DNA of 25,189 nt, from assembly GCA_008931825.1 (NCBI GenBank), contig QXVZ01005355.1:1-25189 (forward strand), written 5' to 3'. Source of the stretch: Phallusia fumigata. Its lineage: Eukaryota > Chordata > Ascidiacea > Phlebobranchia > Ascidiidae. The notes under the pieces were generated by a model. The model saw only the letters and a program-made list of their open reading frames with translations. It was not told the origin of the DNA and searched no databases. Both the position numbers and the translations under genes were made by a program. This document shows positions 1 through 9,465 of this stretch, piece after piece; position 1 is the first letter of the stretch; every line of letters starts with the position of its first letter.

Positions 1-1172
1 CAAACATCAAGCTGCAATTTTGCGCTGCTAGTGGTCACTGTTTACCGAGGGTTTTGACCCATACCAACCGTGCGCTAAGTTTGGCTTTACCGTTGATAAA
101 CTGCAGCTACCTCGCTAATGCGGAATACCACTGCAGCCAATTAGAGGGCAGACCCTCTGAGATGGATGGACTTTTTGAGGTTAGTAAAAGCGTCGACTAT
201 TGAGGAAACGTCGAAAACCGAAAAACCAGAAATTCTGATCAAGTGGCAGCTTTTTTGCGCAAGGAATATCGCGATTACGACCCAGGTGGTGCTTACTTGT
301 ATCTCGCCACATGAGGTGTAACATTATGAGCGGTTTATCATGCATAAAGCTTGCCAACAAACTTTCTTTCAACAAATATTCTAATGTTTTAGTGCAATTA
401 TGTCGCAACGATTTCTTTCACCAAGCGAAATAAACTCAACTCAACTCAACATAGGATGTTTCCATGAGTTTCATGGGTGTTTCTCTGTAGGCACCACCAA
501 TAAGGTCCCAACTACCATGAAGCAATAACAGAACGCTGCCGAAAGGCAACTTACAATAGGTTGAACTGCAGTATAGAGGAATGGTCACGCTTTCTGTGCT
601 TCGCTGCCATGCAACCAAGTGCCCGACAAACCTGACTGATGATGGACACGGGGTTAGCGGTTGACAGCATAAAACTCACGTATTACTACAACTTGCAGCA
701 ACAAAATCTTTTTAACAGATTGCGCCTAAGACTTAAGCTGGGCGGATACGGACCTTTCCAGGGTTAAAATCAACCGTTTTTGGCGTAACTGCTCCGTGTC
801 GGGGCCTGTCGTATCATAAACATTATCAAAAAAGTCTTGAGCTATTTACACATGACGGCCCTCTTTGTATTCACTCGTAAAAAACCAAATAAAACCAACG
901 TTTTCACTTTCAATCCACAATCCACAAAAGACTTCAGCAAACACTAACTTACCCGTTTTTGTATGCAAATGCAAACGTAATGTATAGTGTTGTTACCAAT
1001 AATATTCGCAAGACACTGGTCTGTAACTCTATGGAGTATCAGGATTTACACGCTAACTTTGTAGGTAGCTGTGACTTGTATAGGGGTTAGCTTGGCAACA
1101 CAGCTAATCCCATGTAGCTCAGCTGGGACGATGCCAGCATCATGCAATGATTTGATTTGTTCCACTCTACCA
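1..1172. other. intergenic DNA, no gene recognised
   Basis: The open frames here are short, lack recognisable motifs and have no codon pattern that stands out from the surrounding DNA. The only local structure noted is a short tandem repeat of the pentamer AACTC at 434-450. A tRNA-like A box at 1115-1126 has no matching B box. No similarity to the duplicated fucosyltransferase units was seen. Confidence 0.5.
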
Positions 1173-1426
1173 TTGACTTGTTTAACGTGGACGCAACAAC
1201 ATCGTGTTGCTTCCAGTTAGCTATACACAGGGTTACCATATGGTCCTTATTTCTAAGAATTGTCCTTATTTTGAACACCAAAATCTTAAAAAATAGTGTT
1301 GTTTTATTTCTAAGAAATTTCCTTATTTTTGTATATTTTGTCTTAGATTTAATAATATTAAATGAAAACTTTTTCCATCTCGTCAGAGATGTTTTGCTAC
1401 CAAGCTTTATGACATCAAGAAACAAA
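1173..1426 (+). repeat. first copy of a near-identical direct duplication (254 bp)
   Basis: This segment is repeated almost exactly at 1428-1700. The copies differ by a few substitutions and by an extra stretch of about 20 bp in the second copy, which is itself a small local duplication of a T-rich motif. The two copies touch at a single N (1427). The segment holds the left end of a hAT-like element, which therefore appears twice. Most likely these are two alleles placed side by side in the assembly. Confidence 0.85.
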
Positions 1427-1427
1427 N
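1427..1427. other. ambiguous base at the duplication junction (assembly join)
   Basis: A single N lies exactly between the end of copy 1 and the start of copy 2 of the flanking duplication. The same arrangement occurs at 13268 and 18251, so this N probably marks a contig join or collapsed gap and not an ordinary unresolved base. Confidence 0.9.
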
Positions 1428-1700
1428 TTGATTTGTTTAACGTGGACGCAACAACATCGTGTTGCTTTCAGTTAGCTATACACAGGGTTACCATATGGTC
1501 CTTATTTCTAAGAATTGTCCTTATTTTGAACATCAAAATCTTAAAAAATAGTGTTGTTTTATTTCTTTTCCTTATTTTTGTATATAAGAAATTTTCCTTA
1601 TTTTTGTATATTTTGTCTTAGATTTAATAATATTAAAGAAAACTTTTTCCATCTCGTCAGAGATGTTTTGCTACCAAGCTTTATGACATCAAGAAACAAA
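1428..1700 (+). repeat. second copy of a near-identical direct duplication (273 bp)
   Basis: It matches 1173-1426 from its first bases (ttgatttg against ttgacttg) to the shared end aagaaacaaa. After 1700 the sequence continues into DNA not found after copy 1. This is what is expected when the end of one contig repeats the start of the next on the other haplotype. Confidence 0.85.
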
Positions 1701-1985
1701 CACAATCTCATTCACAACACAAATCAAGGCACTGTAAGCTTGCTGAGTTAGATAGAAAAGCTTATTTTGCAGGGTGGTTTAGACATATATCTTAACCTAA
1801 GTGAAAATGAGCAAGCGGAAAAAACAATTTCCGTGATGAGTATGAAAAGAACGTAATTAGAAACAAATAAAGCTTGAACGCTGAATGCTTCTTACACTGC
1901 GATGTCTGTAGTTGTGAAAATACCCTACATATTTTTTGGTTGTCCTTATTTTTCGTTTCAGGCTAATGGTAACCCTGGCTATGCA

Positions 1986-2309
1986 CCCGACCTGAGCTAA
2001 TTTTAGTCAGCTTTGATACTGTCTTCCAGTTCTATACACGGTTGTGGGTTATAAACACGTGTCGTTCTCTTGTGTTTCCTTAAACAAGAATCTCAGGCAG
2101 CATTGCCTCCAACCCAGTGAAATCGGTGGAACCAAATCAAAATCACCAACTTTCGAAGAATCGAAAAAAAATAAATGAAAAATGATCGAAACTGCAATGG
2201 GGCAGGTAGCTCGACGGTGGACTCATTACGGGCATAATGCATTCTGGCGTTGTTCCGTCCAGCAAGAATGAAAAGAGAAACAAACAAACAACATACGTAT
2301 GCCACCTTG
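1986..2309. other. intergenic DNA, no feature seen
   Basis: This short stretch lies between the right end of the hAT-like element and the start of the old segmental duplication. No coding potential, RNA gene or repeat was recognised. Confidence 0.45.
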
Positions 2310-4440
2310 TGGAACTACAAGAAGTTTTTAAAAGTCACCAGAGAGCGCAGTTTGCCTGTTTAAACAACTAATAGTTGAGAGTGTAAGACTAACCTGCATA
2401 GATATTTAATTTGAAGCACAAAAAACAAGGGCATTCGAGCAGTATTAATTGTAACACACTGAGACCACAGAGCTGCGTTGTATGGAAAGAAGTCGCACAA
2501 TAAACCAACAGGTCAGTTGCATGGCTTTTCAACAAGTGGTCAATGACATGACGGACAACCCCCGGAAACGCGATTTCTTCAAGCAGGGTCATGCTATAAA
2601 TGCGACAGCCAGGCTGATGTTCAACTAATCTCAAGAACAGCACGCGCCTGGTTACACTGTTTTTTTAACAGACAGCACGTGACGTATTTTATTGATTAAT
2701 TGTAAAACCGGATGCGTTAATTTAACACAACTGCTGTAGACACTGTCTAAACCAGGGGTCTTTTTGTGCAGCCTGTTAAGCAATTTGAACTCCTTTGTTT
2801 TACTTGGGGCCTATTAAAGTGTCCCGCTAGCAAGTCAACATGATACATAAGTACAGGTAGCAAGGAATAGATGAAAGGGTGAAAGATGTAATAACCTTTC
2901 GTAATAAGAATCATGTATTGCGATTGTTGCGTTACTGCAGTTTGGTATTGTCCTTTTTGTAAGTTGAGTTCACATATTGTGGTCCTCGAGTTAGTTCAGA
3001 GTTTTCACCTGGCTCTTGGGGGCATTTGAGTTTGCGACCCCCACGCCTAAACTAAATAAATGTAAGAGGGTTAATTGACTCGTGGGCAGTTGGACCGGGT
3101 TGTGGAGGATCAAAATATATAGAGTCTGGTTTTCTCAGGGGAAGTGACGCTGGTCCAAAACGCTAATGGCAGCTGGATAAGGTTAACTAACGCGCATATT
3201 TAACTTCAGGCCTTAAAGCTATAAGGCTGCGGTATTTTTTAGGAAGTCAAGTACAAAGAAAGAGCTCATTTAGCTGGAAATGCCCTGTGTATCACGCAAT
3301 GCTTGTAGGGTGGGTAGTAATTCTCGTTGGTCGCGTAACAAGCATTGTCAAAAAAGAATTAAAAGAGCTTTTACCCAAAAAGAGGATGGCGACGCTTCGT
3401 TACAACTTGTAGTTCAGATGCAGTCCTGGACCTTACGCGTATGAGTAACCTTTACTGTGTTTCGAAGATAAAAGTCAAAAGTCACAGCATATGTTAGACG
3501 TAGCGTTTGTTTCCAACGAAACTACGGAAATTCGAGACACTGGAGACTTAGACCCTGGAACAATAGCCACATATTCTCATATGGACACTACATGTGTCGA
3601 ATATACGAACAGTTAAGAACTGTCAGGAAGATAATGACAGATTCTAGATGAGATAACTATTGTTGAGGTCGACAATGCCTAAGAATTAATGCAGCTTGCA
3701 AAAAACGATCAAAACTGAGCGAAACAATTAAAACATAACATCCACCACATCCTGAAGCGGTAAATGCGACTGTATATGGGATTATGGTTTACAAAAAACC
3801 ATGTTCCGTGATCATAGTTGTTTTAGAGTCAGACAAGTGGTTTTCAGCCGGTAAGGAATTTTTATGAGTTAATGGGAGGATTTCCACTTTATAGTTTCAT
3901 GATAAGTGTAGTATTTCTTTTTAGGTCGACCAGTGGTTCCAAACCATTATTACTTGATAACACTTCTTATCTGGTAAAGATCGAATAAAAAGTCAAAAAA
4001 ATAAGCAAAGGGGAAAAGCATCGATAAAAGGTTGGGAACCATTGAGCTATAGACTAAGGCAAACACAATGTGCAATTAAAAACACCAGACAGTTGTCCTA
4101 GAAGGTAAACGCAAACCTGTTTAAAGCGGACTTTGTGGAGCCGCCAAGTAGTTTACTGTGTGTTTAAAAAACGTCATGTGTATATAAGTTAAGTTAACAA
4201 AAGTTGTTTCTTTACCACGAAGGTCTTCGGGGACGAAACGTGAATTAAGTTTAAGCAACAAATTGGTAAGGTTTCTTAAAGCAAGCAAGCAAGCAGTCCA
4301 CACGTACTTATAAGTTGACCTCTTGATTACTAAAGTACCCGCTGGAACTGTGTCGATCCTGGGTTTCTTACGTGCTCGTCACGGGATCATTGTCGTTAAA
4401 AAAGTTCCTTCGTGACCGTGCGTGGCACCGAAGAAAAACA
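2310..4440 (+). repeat. unit 1 upstream arm of the old tandem segmental duplication
   Basis: Many blocks here occur in the same order in 9466-11640 and then around 15300-15500. Examples are 2394-2510 with 9845-9960, 2510-2760 with 10510-10760, 3130-3330 with 10835-11045, 3480-3600 with 11183-11310, and 4080-4170 with 11555-11640. The blocks are clearly alignable but carry many substitutions and indels, so the duplication is old, unlike the near-identical copies joined by N. No open frame is conserved between the two arms, which argues that this arm is non-coding. The fucosyltransferase gene sits downstream in both units. Confidence 0.7.
3834..4044. mobile_element. MITE-like dispersed repeat, copy 1
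   Basis: The sequence ends in GGTTGGGAACCATTG (4030-4044). Its inverted counterpart CAGTGGTTCCAAACC lies inside at 3931-3945, with a weaker one (caagtggttttc) at the left edge. The left half matches 15787-15899 and part of 22787-22865. The corresponding place in unit 2 (about 11500) reads straight through without this insert, so it was inserted after the duplication or lost there. The ends resemble hAT-type MITE termini, but I found no clean target duplication, so the family is uncertain. Confidence 0.5.
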
Positions 4441-5100
4441 ACCTGGACAAACAAAAACATTGAGTTGAGTTGACTTTGTTTCGCGTGGTGAAAGAAAACA
4501 TAGCGACACAATAGCACTAAATCAATTATCAGGCCGGAAATAGCTGCGCAATGTTAAAACGTTATACGGCATTGGTTATGATTATGTCCCCCCAAAGCAG
4601 TGACCAATCGCTAAGATCAGAAGCATTGTTGGATTGCATCAGCTTAGACTTAACTTTTAGTCTGCGAAAAAATTATTCAATATTTGCTTCCTTGTAGTTT
4701 GTCGGTGGAAAACAATTGAATTTCAAGCATAATGAAACTGCTCAATGGATCAAACAACGAAAAATGTCGAGCTACGTCACAAGCTCTTTCTTCATGCGAG
4801 ACTACCTGCAGTTGAAGCTTGTTTTACGCATTTGTGTTGACATTTCGGTCTCGAATGCTATAAACAGTACAATTTATGTAAATGTAACACTTAATGGGAT
4901 AGAAAGTATAACAACTGCAGTATGGAAAAATCATAGGGTTCTGCAAATTGATAGAATGAAAAAGCTCCTAATTTGATTTGAGTTTAATTTAGGAGTAAAA
5001 GTTACATAGCATCGTTGGGCGCCTTTGCCCAGTATAACTGCCCACCCTGGCATAGCAAAAAAGAAACTAAAGGACTCGGGGCATGAAATATTAAGACTTT
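4441..5100. other. intergenic DNA upstream of fucosyltransferase A
   Basis: No gene is recognised. Short blocks match unit 2: the sequence around 4560-4640 resembles 15555-15572 and 15722-15785 with an insertion removed, and 5010-5060 (gcatcgttggg followed by a similar stretch) resembles 17613-17670 and its duplicate near 18464. An open frame of 86 codons at 4716-4976 has no recognisable family and no conserved counterpart. Confidence 0.45.
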
Positions 5101-5113
5101 AGCAAGGTGAAAT

Positions 5114-5546
5114 GTGAAACGGTTCACTGCTTCACAAAGGCATTTGGAGACAACATTCACTCATTCACATTGGAGTAACACTGTGGAATATAAAAACTGG
5201 TTGTTTCTGCTTCATCAATTTTGGGTAACGATGAGACGCCGAGAAACAGCTTTGCCCGTAACACGAACGTTGGTTTACGGTTTGGCTGCGAGTAGGAATT
5301 TTGAAATGGGCGTGTCACATAAAGAAATAATAAAGTTTGATCTGAAGCCCTAAAAGCATTGGCTGAATTGACTTAGAGCTGGATTAACGCTACAGTTTTA
5401 AATTAAAGCTGATCAGTGTTTAAGTTTAGTTCGTCTCAGTTTACCCTGAAAACACAACTTTAAAATCTGTGTTTTTTTAGGCTTTTTAGTATCCAGGCTG
5501 CTCTGTTTTAAGCGCTACCAAGTCGCTGCTCACAACACAAGCAGAC
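5114..5546 (+). promoter_or_regulatory. 5' flank of fucosyltransferase A, with splice-acceptor-like sites
   Basis: This flank is collinear with 19854-20328 upstream of gene B, so promoter and 5' leader were duplicated with the gene. Just before the start codon, T-rich tracts end in AG at 5480 and 5489 (gtttttttag, ctttttag), with no donor visible nearby. In tunicates such unpaired acceptors can receive a trans-spliced leader, so this could be a leader acceptor or the end of a 5' UTR intron. No convincing TATA box is seen. The open frame at 5114-5353 is not conserved in the paralogous flank, so I do not call it a gene. Confidence 0.4.
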
Positions 5547-7536
5547 ATGAAAGTATCAGCGCCTTTGCGACACCAAGGAGTATGTACCACGCAATTACTA
5601 GCAGCACTGGCCGTGCTATTTTGCCTTGCAGGCCTGGTGTCTATGCTGATGTGGACAGATGCAACTGTTGTGACATTGGGCCGATATAAGACCGTTGCGG
5701 AGGGGAACACTGTCATAGATGCTTTACTGCGGCATGTAAGCACTGGTGAGAAACCGGATCGAAATGCTGTGAAGAATGACTCCACGTCGTCGGTTGGTGA
5801 ACCGATTGTAACCGGTGGTAACTTAACTGGTACTCTAACAACAAAGTCACCCACAGCAACAACAACAACAACAACAAAGCAGCCACCGACCACCCAGGAG
5901 GTAATTAAGAAACCTGGCCTTATCCTGCAATGGGCGCACCCTTGGAATGTCGCCAGTCAACCACCTGCAGACGGGCAGATCTTTGGCAACTGTCAAATTA
6001 CCTACGACCGGTCAAAACATGAGGAAGCGTTGGCGATCGTCTTCCACTACACGAACGTGCCGCAGCCGTACCCGTACCCCAGGTATGGATTATAAAGGGT
6101 AAATATTAAAACAAATCTGTAGGTAAAATCTCACACTGTACGATGCTTGCAAAACTGTTTCCCAAATTCAATAGATCAATAAAGCGACACTACTGCAGTT
6201 GAATTGTAGTAGAGACAACGACACCACTGCAGTTGAATTGTTTGTCCCATTCAAAAGATATACTTTCATCCGGGTCACGGCCGAAGCAGTTTAGCAAAGC
6301 AAGTGATCAGTGTGTTTCAAAATTCATCTTTTTCTACAGAGACCCAAAGCAGTTTTTTGTGTGGTACTCATGGGAGAATCCGTGGGTCATCCGTTGGATG
6401 GCTCACAAAGACCTTCATAAATACGACGGGTTCTTCAACTGGACGATGACGTATCGAAGAGACAGTGACGTCTATGCGCCCTACTACCTCATTCGAAACG
6501 TCTATAACGCACTGCCAAAGGGCAAGAAGGTGGTGGACGATTTGATTGCCGGAAAGAAGGGGCTGGCGGTAAGATAGTAGTGTTGTACATCAGAAGCAGG
6601 TTCATGCAAGGAGTATATATAACGTTTATTTTCTGACTCTCTGGCTGGTAACTTGTGCCAGCAGGGCAGAAGTGAAACCCAAAATCTCGTCGGTTCAGTA
6701 CAACAATCAGTAGATTTTCAAACTTTTTCGATGCAACGCCTTTTGACAAGTTGTTTGGACCTTCGACGCAATATCGAAACGAATTTAATAATGACGCTTA
6801 TTAGGAAGTTTGTAATTATTGATACAAAAACAAAAAGAAATATATGCCTGACGCTTCTGGAAAACTAAAATGACGCGTCGCACGCATAGCAGAACACACC
6901 AATAACATCTGTGCTTTGTACTTTTTGCAGATATGGACCGTAAGTTCTTGCTCAGACAAAAAGGGCTCAATAACGCGAATGAACTATGTGAACGAGATGT
7001 TAAAGACGATGCCCGACATAGATCGGTACGGCAAGTGTTTTGGGAATCGCTGGCCACAGGAAGATATGGCTGAAGTCGTGCGCACCCGAAAATTCTATCT
7101 CTCTTTCGAGAACGCGGTGCACTGCAGAGATTACATTACGGAGAAACTGACCAGGAACGGGTACCAGTATGGAGCTGTTCCTGTCGTCAGAGGAGCAAAA
7201 AAAGAAGACTATCTTGCAATGGCACCGCCTCACTCATTCATACACACAGAGGACTTTGCCTCGCCTGAAGAACTCACAAAATACCTTAAGTACCTTGACA
7301 AGAACGACACGGCGTACAGGGAGTATTTTAAATGGCGGGAGGACCCGGATAAGACATGGGACGATCAGCAGTTGGAAGTAGAGAGACTTCATCCGAACAT
7401 CAAGACTCGTACCGACAAGACCTTTTGGTATGGAAAGATATGCGAACAAGTGCAAAACGGGGCGCCCCCGAAAGTGATACCGTCGCTGAATAAGGTTTTC
7501 TTTGACGACACAGATGAATGTCAGTCTAAAAGTTAA
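5547..7536 (+). CDS. alpha-1,3-fucosyltransferase (GT10) gene A, 3 exons, 456 aa
   Basis: Join 5547..6082, 6340..6568, 6931..7536. Introns of 257 and 362 bp start GTATGG and GTAAGA and end in CAG, with phases 2 and 0. Known for the family: type II Golgi enzymes that move fucose from GDP-fucose to GlcNAc of glycans. Seen here: a short basic tail, a membrane anchor at about residues 17-36, a Thr-rich stem with KQPPTT, then the catalytic domain from LILQWAHPW. Family motifs follow: QFFVWYSWENPW (183-194), FNWTMTYRRDSDVYAPY (211-227), WTVSSC (257-262), and FYLSFENAVHCRDYITEK (310-327), ending in GAVPVVRG and the PPHSFI segment. These are the alpha-1,3-FucT and donor-binding motifs. N-glycosylation sites occur in the stem and at N212. 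The start has G at -3. Length fits the family. The exact acceptor and linkage cannot be read. It is the more intact of two paralogs. Confidence 0.93.
6083..6339 (+). other. intron 1 of fucosyltransferase A
   Basis: The donor AG/GTATGG follows the codons for YPYP, and the acceptor tttctacag precedes AGACCCAAAG, which restores the split Arg codon. The intron carries a 22-bp direct repeat (see 6185-6240) and shows little similarity to the longer first intron of gene B, although the exons on each side are alike. Confidence 0.85.
6185..6240 (+). repeat. 22-bp direct repeat pair in intron 1
   Basis: The sequences at 6185-6206 and 6219-6240 both read cgacacYactgcagttgaat plus tg and differ at one base, with 12 bp between them. 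The gene B intron has no such pair. It looks like a simple local duplication. Confidence 0.8.
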
Positions 7537-8090
7537 AGGGTTCAGGGTTCTTGCAGTTGCAGAAAAAGTTCAACGATCCAAACTGGGTTAAAATGCCAAA
7601 AAAATTTAAAAACTGTTTCATGCCAAGGGGCATAACGCACGAATTGGAAGAGTGGCTCAAAAAAAAAAACTGGCAGAGAGCTTGCAGATAGTAAGCATAT
7701 AATAATACAAGCGTTGGAAACGAGGAAACGGTTAAAATCGTACGTCGTAGTCAGCGACAATGGCAACAGCGATCGACAAAACGGTTGCATTACATTATAA
7801 CTACCATCCACAAGCTCTCTGGTTATTATCTTTTTAATTAGGCTGTTTTTTGTCGTTTGATCCAAAATGCCAAACACTGTCAAAACTTTTACATTGTCCT
7901 TATTCTAACCAGATGTTTAATGTTCGTATGTTGACATGAAAAAGCTTCTTCCGCGATCAAAACCCTACAATGTCAATTTATTCCGACATTAAACGGAATT
8001 GCGAAATCACATACCACACATTCCACTGTGAAAGTAATAGCAATGTTTTCCTAAATTGTGTTGCAGCTTAAGCTATGAATAATTCTTGTC
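7537..8090 (+). other. 3' flank of fucosyltransferase A, duplicated behind gene B
   Basis: The sequence just after the stop aligns with the DNA behind gene B: 7571-7625 with 22650-22705, 7870-7915 with 22738-22780, and 8020-8075 with 22940-22995. The poly(A)-like hexamer of gene B (ATTAAA at 22664) is GTTAAA at 7587 here. The next AATAAA on this strand is at 8195, about 660 bp past the stop. The unit 1 similarity fades near 8080. Confidence 0.6.
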
Positions 8091-8600
8091 AGCTGATTTC
8101 GCTATAACACCATATTATGGAAAAGAACATGAAGTTTATTGTTAAACTTTTGCATACAAGGCAAACCTCAGTGTGTCTATTGGACCGCTTGTGCAATAAA
8201 ATTGGGGAAAATTTTCAAACCTATCAACATGATCAATGCCAAGGTAATGCTGCCATCCGAAAACCACCATGTTACCAGCTGGATGGTAGTTATTATTGAT
8301 TTAATAGCTTCATATTTTTCACATCTACTGCCAGTCGTATTATGTTTCTTTGAATAGTAGCAGTTAGGTGCAGATTTCTTCTATGCAGTTCGGCATCTGA
8401 ATTAAAGCGGTTTGTGTAGAAATGGAATCCACTTCCTTGCGAATTCGCCAGAACCTTATCTACTAGATGAACCACTATTCTTGTAGTAAACGACATTTCT
8501 GAACGTGGCAAACTTTCTGTTTTTGCTTTTCCAAAACATGGCTCGAATGCACAAATACAACCGGTTTCACCGCCTGAAAGCACATGACCACATTTTTTGC
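8091..8600. other. intergenic DNA between duplication units, no gene recognised
   Basis: Short open frames on both strands have no recognisable motif and look random. The right part leads into the long inverted repeat beginning at 8601. Confidence 0.4.
8195..8200 (+). terminator. possible distal poly(A) signal for gene A
   Basis: AATAAA is the first canonical hexamer that I see downstream of the gene A stop. At about 660 bp it would give a long 3' UTR, so a closer non-canonical site such as GTTAAA at 7587 remains possible. Confidence 0.2.
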
Positions 8601-8966
8601 GGTGCCTTCGAATGCTGCTGGTGCACTTGGTTCACTTGGTTCGCTTGGTCCGGCACTTGGTGCACTAAAACTCGAAACGTTTGCTATTTATGTTCACGGT
8701 TAGTGCTTTTGGGGTCAGGGGGTCGGGATTAGTAAAAAAATATTGAAAAAATAGTAATCGTGGCATCAAAACGGGTTACCTGCAGTATTTATGAGTTTCG
8801 TCGCATCAAAATGGGTTACTTGGGCGTTATACCTGCAGTATTTACAATTTCGTCCCATTTTCCCCTAAATGCGTTACCAGCAGCATTCGAAGTTTTTTGC
8901 GACGGACCAAGTGCCGGACTAAGCGAACCAAGTGAACCAAGTGCACCAGCAGCATTCGAAGGCACC
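8601..8966. repeat. 60-bp near-perfect inverted repeat (foldback)
   Basis: The left arm 8601-8660 and right arm 8907-8966 are reverse complements with one mismatch by eye, separated by 246 bp. Each arm is built of short tandem units related to cacttggtt. A further partial copy of the arm edge (agcagcattcgaag) is at 8879-8892. The spacer has two related segments sharing gcatcaaaaYgggttac and acctgcagtattta (about 8763-8799 and 8805-8848). The frame at 8760-9056 reads through the right arm as Ser/Pro/Ala-rich peptide, which reflects the repeat composition and is not convincing coding sequence. It may be a foldback element; no target duplication was found. Confidence 0.85.
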
Positions 8967-9465
8967 CCATTTTTTGAGGCTTTTGGGGATTGTAAGTTTT
9001 TAAACCATTTCTTCCAAGTCCAGGATAAAACAAAATTCTGGAAACATTTATTCTAAATGTTCTTCAAAAAATTGACTTAGAGCAGTTGCTGGATGCAAGG
9101 TTTCAGAAGCAGCATCTAATGAAGTGAAAAACATCCAAAAAGGAACAAGACAATCCTTAAGCTTTCATTTTCAACAAAGTAAAGTCTTTCCATCGGTACC
9201 GAAATACTGAAGTGATTTGTTTGTAATTGAATTTTTTGCAAGTTTAATTGTTTGTTGCAGTTGGTATTTCCTAAATAATAGATCATCACCTATAAAATTT
9301 TGGAAATTCTAGTTCAGATTGTGGTACAGTCTGTAGCTTGCAGCCATTGTAAGCAGTAAAAAGATACCTGGGTCATTTGACTGCCAGATTTTCCACCCTT
9401 TATCATTCGTGTGGTTTACGTCATCATAATCATCATCTAAATGTTAACTTTTGGATCCACTACTA
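8967..9465. other. intergenic DNA, no feature seen
   Basis: This AT-rich stretch lies between the inverted repeat and the start of unit 2 of the segmental duplication. No gene, RNA or repeat was recognised. Confidence 0.4.

Larger units (their letters stand above)
1228..1977. mobile_element. hAT-like non-autonomous DNA element (MITE) with 8-bp target duplication
   Basis: The left end CAGGGTTACCAT (1228-1239) is the exact reverse complement of the right end ATGGTAACCCTG (1966-1977). The bases just outside are gctataca (1220-1227) and gctatgca (1978-1985), an 8-bp target duplication with one mismatch. An 8-bp duplication and a terminus beginning CAGGG are typical of the hAT superfamily. No transposase is encoded. 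Because the left part is repeated at 1428-1700, a second left terminus lies at 1483-1494, and the true element is probably 1483-1977 (about 495 bp). The motif gtccttattt recurs inside it. Confidence 0.72.

Noticed and set aside
1115..1126. tRNA-like A box (tagctcagctgg)
   Set aside because: No matching B box follows at the right distance and the flanking bases do not fold into a cloverleaf.
4716..4976. 86-codon open frame
   Set aside because: No family resemblance, no splice or start context of note, and no conserved counterpart in unit 2.
5114..5353. 79-codon frame upstream of gene A
   Set aside because: The homologous flank of gene B has stops and shifts in this frame, so it is not under coding constraint.
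5486..5893. 135-codon minus-strand frame opposite exon 1 of gene A
   Set aside because: It is the antisense shadow of the coding exon; its Val-rich run is the reverse of the ACA repeat.
8760..9056. 98-codon frame with a Ser/Pro/Ala-rich stretch
   Set aside because: The composition comes from the inverted-repeat arm, and the frame begins with a non-ATG codon in repeat DNA.
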